From: Gammaproteobacteria bacterium
Lineage (GTDB): Bacteria; Pseudomonadota; Gammaproteobacteria; Natronospirales; REEB76
Direction of reading: 5' to 3'
Assembly (NCBI GenBank): GCA_027317045.1
Contig: DAHVFI010000295.1
Span: 1 to 12,196 of the forward strand
DNA length: 12,196 nucleotides
The translations under genes were made by a program, and so were the position numbers. Within the stretch, counting starts at the first letter, position 1, and each line of letters starts with the position of its first letter. This document shows, piece by piece, positions 7,174 through 12,196 of this stretch. Below the pieces are notes generated by a model. It saw only the letters and a list, made by a program, of their open reading frames with translations, was not told the DNA's origin and ran no database searches.

Positions 7174-8111
7174 TGGACCCGCGCTTGCGGCCCGTGTGGC
7201 GGAAGCTGCGCTACAGTCGTGCGCTGCGGCGCTGGTTGCCGGCTGTCGGCCGTCGTGCCTGGGCTTATCTGCGGCTTATGCGGCTGCACCGGCCCATCGG
7301 CAGTTTTCTGCTGCTGTGGCCCACGCTGTGGGCACTGTGGTTGGCTGCTAGTGGCCATCCGACGCCGAAGCTTTTCGCTATCTTCGTAATCGGCGTGTTC
7401 GTGATGCGTTCCGCCGGCTGCATCATCAATGACTTTGCGGACCGCAATTTCGATCCATATGTGCAGCGCACCCGCACAAGACCGCTTGCCACCCGCGAAG
7501 TGAGCATATGGGAAGCCCTGATTCTGTTTGTAATACTGTGCCTCATGGCGCTTGGATTGGTGTTATCGCTCAATCGGCTGACACAGGAACTGGCGGTCAT
7601 CGGCGCCGTGCTGGTGATTTCCTATCCGTTCATGAAGCGCTACACGTATCTGCCGCAACCGTATCTGGGGCTGGCATTCGGCTGGGGAATCCCCATGGCG
7701 TATGCCGCGGTTATCGGCAGCGTGCCGACGGTGGCCTGGCTTATCTTCATCGCCAACGTCATCTGGGCCACGGTTTACGACACCATGTACGCTATGGTGG
7801 ACCGGCCCGACGACCTCAGGATCGGAGTTAAATCCACCGCGATATTATTCGGTGATTTGGATCGTCTCATTATCGGCATCCTGCAGCTGTTGCTGCTGGC
7901 TGATCTGCTGCTGGTGGGGCATCAAACCGGCATGGGTGCGGCATATTATCTGGGACTGCTGTTTGCGCTGCTGTTCGCCGCCTATGAACAAATCCTCATT
8001 CGCCGGCGCAATCCGCAACGCTGTTTTGAGGCATTCATGAACAACAACTGGTTCGGTGCGGCGGTGTTCGCCGGCATCCTGCTGCATTACACTTTTACGA
8101 CACGGGTATGA
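7173..8111 (+). CDS. ubiA: 4-hydroxybenzoate polyprenyltransferase
   Basis: UbiA is an integral inner-membrane prenyltransferase that joins the polyprenyl chain to 4-hydroxybenzoate, the second step of ubiquinone synthesis. The protein is 312 aa and rich in hydrophobic helices, about eight or nine. Both Asp-rich Mg-diphosphate motifs are intact: NDFADRNFD (86-94, D87/D90/D94) and YDTMYAMVDRPDD (202-214, D203/D210). Other hallmarks are RPIGSFLLLWPTLWALW, YPFMKRYTYLPQ, IGVKSTAILFG and AFMNNNWFG. I chose the ATG at 7173, which overlaps the ubiC stop as TGATG. A GTG at 7146 in the same frame adds nine residues inside ubiC. Its N-terminus is about 20 residues longer than in E. coli and very basic (RKLRYSRALRR), probably cytoplasmic. 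The gene ends six bases before a convergent gene with no terminator visible. Confidence 0.96.
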   Translation: MDPRLRPVWRKLRYSRALRRWLPAVGRRAWAYLRLMRLHRPIGSFLLLWPTLWALWLAASGHPTPKLFAIFVIGVFVMRSAGCIINDFADRNFDPYVQRTRTRPLATREVSIWEALILFVILCLMALGLVLSLNRLTQELAVIGAVLVISYPFMKRYTYLPQPYLGLAFGWGIPMAYAAVIGSVPTVAWLIFIANVIWATVYDTMYAMVDRPDDLRIGVKSTAILFGDLDRLIIGILQLLLLADLLLVGHQTGMGAAYYLGLLFALLFAAYEQILIRRRNPQRCFEAFMNNNWFGAAVFAGILLHYTFTTRV

Positions 8112-8117
8112 GCCGTT

Positions 8118-9407
8118 TCAGAACACCGGCGGCACGTATTCGTTGATGAATTGTGCGAAAGCGTTGGCGGGTATCGGCTGGCTGATGTAATAACCCTGGG
8201 CATAATTGCACTGCAATGCCGCCAGGGTACGCAGAATCTCCATGCTCTCGGCGCCTTCCGCCGCCACCTGCAAGTCGAAGGCCTGCGCCAGGCCTATGAT
8301 GGCACGTACGATATTGGCGTCGGCTTTGCTGGCGAGCATGTTCATCACAAAACTCTTGTCGATCTTGAGTTCCGACGCGGGGCTGTACTTGAAGTTCGCG
8401 AGCGATGAATAACCGGTGCGAAAATCATCTATGGACACCATCACGCCGCGATTCTTGAGCTCGCGGATGGTTTCAAAACTTATGTCGGGGTTGTCCATCA
8501 TCGCCGATTCGGTGATTTCCAGGATCAGCCGATTGGGTTTGGCGCTCCATAGTCCCATGGCATCCGCCACCCGCCGTACCAGTGTTTCGTCCACCAGCAG
8601 CGAGGGTGCGATATTGATGGCAAGTGTCAGCGGCCCGAAGCGCGTGGGCCAGGCAGCGGCGTGCTGCAGCGCCATGTTAATGGCCGACCAGGTCAGTTCC
8701 TTGATCTGGCCGGTACGGGTGGCGATGGGGATGAATATATTCGGCGGCACAATGCCGCGGCTGGGGCTGCGCCAGCGCAGCAGCGCTTCCGCACCGGCTA
8801 GCAGCCCGCCGCGCAGATTGATCTTCGGTTGATAAAAAATTTCCAGTTCGCCGTTATCCAGGGCCGTATCCAGCTCGCTTTCCAGATCCCAGGCGCCGGC
8901 GAGTTTTTCCGGCGTGCTGTCCCTGTACATCAAATACGGAGCACTGCTGCGGATTGCATCCGATAGCGCGAGTTCAGCGTGTTGCAGTAACGTATCGGAC
9001 TGTCCGGCATGGTCGGGAAACAGTGCAATACCCATACTGGCGCCCATCGATACCATGTGATTGTCCACTTCAAAGGGTATGGATAGGGCGCGCAGTATCT
9101 TGTTGGCGGCCAGAATGGCATGACCTTCGTTCATCACGTCCGGCAGTATCAAAGCGTACTCGTGATCACCGATGCGCATAACGCGGTCGTCCTTCCGGCA
9201 AACATCAGACAGGCGTGCCGCCATCTGTTCCATTAGTTGTTCAATGCTGCGATAACCGAACAACGCGCCGAATTCCTGACCGCGCTTGACCTGCACCACC
9301 AGCAATGCCAACTGTTTGCTGCTTGTGTGTGCGCGCCGGATATAGCTGTCCAGATAGCGCATCAGCGACGGCTGGTTGGAACGCAGTGAAAGGATTTTGT
9401 CTGACAT
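8118..9407 (-). CDS. Degenerate GGDEF – EAL domain protein (c-di-GMP phosphodiesterase or sensor)
   Basis: The protein is 429 aa with no signal peptide or membrane segment, so it is probably cytoplasmic. An N-terminal GGDEF-like domain (about 15-165) has the motif position filled by RIGDHEYALI (GDHEY at 80-84), so the metal-binding Asp is His and diguanylate cyclase activity is unlikely. The C-terminal EAL domain (about 175-425) keeps the residues known for catalysis: EAL (E207), N265, E297 in LEITE, D327-D328, K348 in LKID, E384 in AEGAE and Q404 in QGYY. Loop 6, normally DDFGTGYSS, reads DDFRTGYSS (R330). Known EAL proteins hydrolyse c-di-GMP to pGpG, and loop 6 affects metal binding and dimerisation, so activity may be altered. 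It is the second gene after an HD-GYP gene (23-bp gap), likely one transcript. The start has only a weak Shine-Dalgarno. Confidence 0.93.
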   Translation of the reverse strand: MSDKILSLRSNQPSLMRYLDSYIRRAHTSSKQLALLVVQVKRGQEFGALFGYRSIEQLMEQMAARLSDVCRKDDRVMRIGDHEYALILPDVMNEGHAILAANKILRALSIPFEVDNHMVSMGASMGIALFPDHAGQSDTLLQHAELALSDAIRSSAPYLMYRDSTPEKLAGAWDLESELDTALDNGELEIFYQPKINLRGGLLAGAEALLRWRSPSRGIVPPNIFIPIATRTGQIKELTWSAINMALQHAAAWPTRFGPLTLAINIAPSLLVDETLVRRVADAMGLWSAKPNRLILEITESAMMDNPDISFETIRELKNRGVMVSIDDFRTGYSSLANFKYSPASELKIDKSFVMNMLASKADANIVRAIIGLAQAFDLQVAAEGAESMEILRTLAALQCNYAQGYYISQPIPANAFAQFINEYVPPVF

Positions 9408-9430
9408 TCAAAAGTGGCCGTGCAAAGGTT

Positions 9431-10696
9431 TCAGATATACAGTTCCTGAGGGTCAATACCATAGGCGCCCGATTCCAGGCATTTTTCGATCCACAGATTC
9501 TCGGCGCCTTTCAAATGCGTGTCGAACAGCAGGTCCACGGTGTTGAACTGTGAAAGACGCTTCTTTTTTTCATCGAGGATGAGCATGACACGTGGTTTGA
9601 GCCGGCGTGCCTCGTTCTGGGCGATGACTACAGCCACGGCCCCGGTATTCAGCTCCACCAGCGAACCGGTGGGGAATACGCCCACCACCTGCATGAATTG
9701 CTCCACCACTTCAGCTTGAAATAGAGTGCCGCGCCAACTGTAGATTTCCCGTACCGCCTCGTAAGGTGAGCGCAATTTGCTATACGGACGCGGGCTGGTG
9801 ATGGCGTCGTAACAGTCCGCTATGCCGGCGATCTTGGCGAAAGTAGGTATCTGGTTTTCCCTGAGCTTGTCCGGATAACCGCTGCCGTCGTGGCGTTCAT
9901 GGTGGCTGCGTACCATGGAGATAATGCGCTCGGTGATTCCGCCAGCACCCTCCAGAAGAGTGACGCTGTAATCCACATGATTACGCATCACGTGCCATTC
10001 AGTTTCCGTGAGCTGGCCCGCTTTGGTCAGCAGTGCATGCGGCAGCTTGGTCTTGCCCACATCGAACAGCATGCAGCCCAGGCCGATTTCATAGAGCGCC
10101 GACTTGTCGAGACCGAGGTGGCGTCCGAAGGTGATGCCCCAGATAGAGGTGCCTACCGAGTGGTGATACATGTAGGAGTCATATCTTTTCATGCGCGATA
10201 GCCAGATCATGGCATCCGGATTACGCAGCACACTACCCACCATGGGCTCGACGGTCTCTTTTACGATCTGTACGTCCAGCCTGCCGTCTGTCTGGAGTTT
10301 GGTTATGAGATCTTCTACGGCGCGGTTTGCCTCGGCATAAACCGTCTTGGCGATGGGCAATTCCTTTTCCACCGGCTGGGAATTGACATACACGGTACGA
10401 TTGCGATTGCTTGCCGCGACATGGGGTTTGGCATAGTGCAGGCTGGTGATCTGGGTAATAGTGCGGTTTTCGCGGTTGATGCCGGTTTTGGTGTGCGTGA
10501 TTTCCTTACGACTCTGCTCGAGGTCGATGTACACGTATCGGCAGTGATGTTGCAGTTCTTCGATATCATCCTGATTGTGGATAAAGAAACCCTGGAAAAG
10601 GAACGGGGTTTCGGTCCAGGGGCGGTCGAGGCGCACGATATACATGCCCGGCTCGAGGTCCACGGTGTTCACTTTTATTTGTTTTTGCGGCTCCAC
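9431..10696 (-). CDS. DUF3391 – HD-GYP domain protein with altered HD motif
   Basis: The protein is 421 aa and soluble. The N-terminal DUF3391-type domain (about 5-60) shows LEPGMYIVRLDRPW, FLFQGFFI and YVYIDLEQ. The HD-GYP domain (about 125-330), a family that hydrolyses c-di-GMP to GMP/pGpG at a bi- or trinuclear metal site, has YHHS (H179), NH (H240), SHHERHDGSGYP (H265, H266, GYP 273-275) and DCYDAI (D294). The HD dyad itself reads LFDVGK, so the metal-ligand His is Phe211 while D212 and K215 remain. Phosphodiesterase activity is therefore doubtful. A C-terminal segment (345-421, LVELNTGAVAVVI) is common after DUF3391 HD-GYP domains. The start is GTG, chosen because GAGGAAA lies six bases upstream and no better ATG exists. 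It is followed after 23 bp by the GGDEF/EAL gene, so the two probably work together. Confidence 0.93.
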   Translation of the reverse strand: MEPQKQIKVNTVDLEPGMYIVRLDRPWTETPFLFQGFFIHNQDDIEELQHHCRYVYIDLEQSRKEITHTKTGINRENRTITQITSLHYAKPHVAASNRNRTVYVNSQPVEKELPIAKTVYAEANRAVEDLITKLQTDGRLDVQIVKETVEPMVGSVLRNPDAMIWLSRMKRYDSYMYHHSVGTSIWGITFGRHLGLDKSALYEIGLGCMLFDVGKTKLPHALLTKAGQLTETEWHVMRNHVDYSVTLLEGAGGITERIISMVRSHHERHDGSGYPDKLRENQIPTFAKIAGIADCYDAITSPRPYSKLRSPYEAVREIYSWRGTLFQAEVVEQFMQVVGVFPTGSLVELNTGAVAVVIAQNEARRLKPRVMLILDEKKKRLSQFNTVDLLFDTHLKGAENLWIEKCLESGAYGIDPQELYI

Positions 10697-10851
10697 TGCG
10701 ACTTTCCTCTAGTACTCCATGACCGGCAAGCCGGGCTAGACAGTACCAACACTCTGTAGTTACGAACTTGGCGGCTCGTGGAAACGCAGCAGTATGGTAC
10801 GACGCCCACGGCTTTGACAATCAGCGTGCAGCCAGCGTTCGCGATGGAAAA

Positions 10852-11565
10852 TCAGGGTAGTCGGGCGGCACGCGCCAGGCACCACACCTGCACGCTGGCG
10901 GCTCCCGCCTGTCTGAGTGCCAGGGTCAGGGCGGAGGCGGTGGCGCCGGTGGTCAGGACGTCGTCCAGGATGGCGATATGTACTCCTGCCAGAGAGCGAG
11001 TGACTTCGAAAGCCGCATGCAGATTGCGGCGGCGTTCAACGGCGTCGAGTTCGGATTGCACGGCGGTATGCTTGCTGCGCACACACAGGTTTTCGGCGAT
11101 GGGGAGCCGCAACCGCCGGGCAACGGGCCTCGCTAGCTCCAGCGCCTGATTGAAACCGCGTTTTCGCAGGCGTGCGTTGTGCAGGGGTACGGGTAGGAGC
11201 AGATCCGGTTTCATGATTTGGCCGGCGGCCAGGTAGTCTGCCAGCAGTTCGCCCAGCAACCGGCCGGTGGCCAGATCGCCGCTGAATTTGAAGCGCTGCA
11301 GTAATTGGTCCAGGGGCCAGGCGTACAGCAAGGGGCTTAGGGCGAGATCCCAGGGAGGTGGGGATTTCAAACACTGACCGCAGCACCGTGTTCCGCTTTC
11401 AGGTGGCAAGGGCGCGGCACAAACCCCGCAGAAATATCGGTTCCAGGTCAGATTCCGGGTGCAAGCCCCGCACAATTCCCTATGCGAGCGGCTGCGTCGA
11501 CCACAGAGGAGGCAATAGGGCGTGTACACCAGGCTCTGCGCCCATTTCAGCCAACCGTAAACCAT
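10852..11565 (-). CDS. comF: ComF/GntX family phosphoribosyltransferase-like protein
   Basis: The protein is 237 aa. An N-terminal zinc-ribbon-like part carries paired cysteines (C18/C21, C32/C35, C46/C49, C61-C62/C65), followed by a type I phosphoribosyltransferase-like domain with LLPVPLHNARLRKRGFNQ and the PRPP loop ILDDVLTTGAT (D201, D202, T205-G207). Family members (ComF in Bacillus and Haemophilus, GntX in E. coli) are needed for DNA uptake, in Haemophilus and Bacillus by helping move incoming single strands. A role in natural competence here is possible but unproven, since no other competence gene is in the window. The ATG is supported by GGAG eight bases upstream. It diverges from bioB across 103 bp; GntX-like genes beside biotin genes are common in Gammaproteobacteria. 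It ends 155 bp before the HD-GYP start. Confidence 0.94.
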   Translation of the reverse strand: MVYGWLKWAQSLVYTPYCLLCGRRSRSHRELCGACTRNLTWNRYFCGVCAAPLPPESGTRCCGQCLKSPPPWDLALSPLLYAWPLDQLLQRFKFSGDLATGRLLGELLADYLAAGQIMKPDLLLPVPLHNARLRKRGFNQALELARPVARRLRLPIAENLCVRSKHTAVQSELDAVERRRNLHAAFEVTRSLAGVHIAILDDVLTTGATASALTLALRQAGAASVQVWCLARAARLP

Positions 11566-11580
11566 CCTTTGTTCTCCAGG

Positions 11581-11608
11581 TTGACAGCTAACCGTATCTC
11601 GCTACACT
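11581..11608 (+). promoter_or_regulatory. Strong candidate sigma-70 promoter of bioB
   Basis: A perfect -35 TTGACA (11581-11586) is followed after 16 bases by TACACT (11603-11608). Transcription would begin near 11615, giving a leader of about 55 bases before the bioB ATG. The hexamers are seen directly; promoter function is inferred. A BirA-type operator (TTGTAAACC-spacer-GGTTTACAA) is not present over it. Confidence 0.6.
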
Positions 11609-11618
11609 CCCACCATCC

Positions 11619-11644
11619 TGATGCCTGCAGCGATTGAGGCATCA
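11619..11644 (+). promoter_or_regulatory. Inverted repeat at the start of the bioB leader
   Basis: TGATGCCT (11619-11626) and AGGCATCA (11637-11644) are perfect 8-bp inverted arms with a 10-base loop. They begin just after the predicted transcription start. As RNA this is a stable hairpin 24 bases before the bioB ATG; as DNA it could be an operator just downstream of +1. No T-run follows, so it is not an intrinsic terminator. Function is unknown. Confidence 0.5.
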
Positions 11645-11668
11645 TGCCATGCTTATTTGGGCACCACC

Positions 11669-12196
11669 ATGCATTCAGTGACCGCTGCCGCCGATTCCGC
11701 TGTCCGCCATGACTGGACTCTGGCGGAGATACAGGCACTCTTTGCCCTGCCGTTTAACGATCTGCTGTACCAGGCCCAGCGCCTGCATCGCCGTTATTTC
11801 GACCCCAATGCCGTGCAGATTTCCACGCTGTTGTCCATCAAGACCGGCGCCTGTCCAGAGGATTGCAAATACTGTCCCCAGAGCGCGCGTTATCACACCG
11901 GCCTCAAAGCCGAGGCCCTCCTGCATGTGGAGGATGTGCTGGCTCAGGCGAAGCTCGCCCGGGATAACGGTGCCACGCGCTTTTGCATGGGGGCGGCCTA
12001 TCGCGGACCCAAGGATAAGGACCTCGATAACATCATCAGTATGATTCGGGCGGTGCGTGGACTGGGCATGGAAACCTGCGCCACCCTCGGCATGTTGACG
12101 GCGGCACAGGCGCAGCGGTTGGCGGACGCCGGACTCGACTACTACAACCACAACATCGATACCTCGGAAGACTATTACCGCGAGATCATCACTACG
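11669..12196 (+). CDS. bioB: Biotin synthase, 5' part (3' end outside window)
   Basis: BioB is a radical S-adenosylmethionine enzyme that inserts sulfur into dethiobiotin to make biotin, in the cytoplasm. The first 176 codons are present and the frame is open at the window end. Visible features are the N-terminal helix DWTLAEIQALFALPF, the radical-SAM cluster motif CPEDCKYC (C62, C66, C69), and the [2Fe-2S] ligands C106 (RFCMGAA) and C137 (ETCATLG), matching E. coli C97 and C128. The segment AGLDYYNHNIDTSEDYY is also conserved. The start ATG fits the family N-terminus although its Shine-Dalgarno is weak; a GTG at 11678 is an alternative. It diverges from comF. Regulation may involve the leader inverted repeat at 11619-11644. 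Confidence 0.96.
   Translation, partial: MHSVTAAADSAVRHDWTLAEIQALFALPFNDLLYQAQRLHRRYFDPNAVQISTLLSIKTGACPEDCKYCPQSARYHTGLKAEALLHVEDVLAQAKLARDNGATRFCMGAAYRGPKDKDLDNIISMIRAVRGLGMETCATLGMLTAAQAQRLADAGLDYYNHNIDTSEDYYREIITT

Noticed and set aside
3889..8128. The heptamer GGTGTTC/GAACACC occurs as an inverted pair both at 3889-3914 and at 8062-8128, considered as a dispersed repeat family.
   Set aside because: A 7-mer is expected more than once by chance in 12 kb; the flanks differ and the second pair lies partly in coding sequence with a 51-base gap.
10697..10851. Promoter candidates for the HD-GYP/EAL unit in the 155-bp gap after comF: TTGTCA (complement of 10815-10820) with CATACT (complement of 10791-10796), and a sigma-54-like TGGTAC...GC.
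   Set aside because: The first pair has 18-base spacing and a poor -10; the sigma-54-like match has nine rather than ten bases between GG and GC. Only the ribosome-binding site GAGGAAA before the GTG start is convincing.
11579..11593. GGTT-N7-AACC inverted repeat over the bioB -35, considered as a BirA operator.
   Set aside because: The known BirA operator has the opposite arm order (AACC-spacer-GGTT) with longer arms and a longer spacer; four-base arms around TTGACA can easily arise by chance.

Overview
The window is a stretch of bacterial chromosome, roughly 60 % G+C and densely coding. It is most likely from a gammaproteobacterium. The run guanylate kinase – RNA polymerase omega – SpoT – RidA – RecG, followed by UbiC-UbiA, is a known gammaproteobacterial neighbourhood (Pseudomonas has the same genes in the same general area), and the proteins match the E. 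coli and Pseudomonas families closely. The mix with ComF-BioB and a DUF3391-type HD-GYP protein would suit a Chromatiales/Ectothiorhodospiraceae-like lineage, but that finer placement is a guess. No tRNA, rRNA, CRISPR array, insertion sequence or phage gene was seen.

Layout. (1) Positions 1-3016, + strand: the 3' part of gmk, then rpoZ and spoT, closely spaced and probably one operon for guanine nucleotide and stringent-response functions. (2) 3017-4100: a more AT-rich interval carrying one leftward gene for an unrecognised secreted protein, with its own promoter-like sequence, an operator-like palindrome and a leader hairpin. It sits inside an otherwise conserved gene order and is probably an insertion. 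(3) 4101-8111, + strand: ridA, recG, ubiC and ubiA, with gaps or overlaps of a few bases, behind a recognisable promoter. RidA detoxifies reactive imines/enamines, RecG remodels stalled forks, and UbiC and UbiA are the first two committed steps of ubiquinone synthesis. (4) 8118-10696, - strand: a two-gene unit for cyclic-di-GMP-related proteins, a DUF3391/HD-GYP protein followed by a degenerate-GGDEF/EAL protein. Both have altered catalytic motifs. (5) 10852-12196: comF (leftward) and the start of bioB (rightward), diverging from a 103-bp region with a near-consensus promoter and a strong inverted repeat in the bioB leader.

Most of the window is ordinary housekeeping sequence. I found no convincing new multi-gene system. 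The items most worth a second look are the c-di-GMP pair with altered active sites, the secreted orphan gene (with a possible frameshifted C-terminus and its own regulatory region), the unusual LID segment of guanylate kinase, and the bioB leader structure. The gmk and bioB genes are cut by the window edges.
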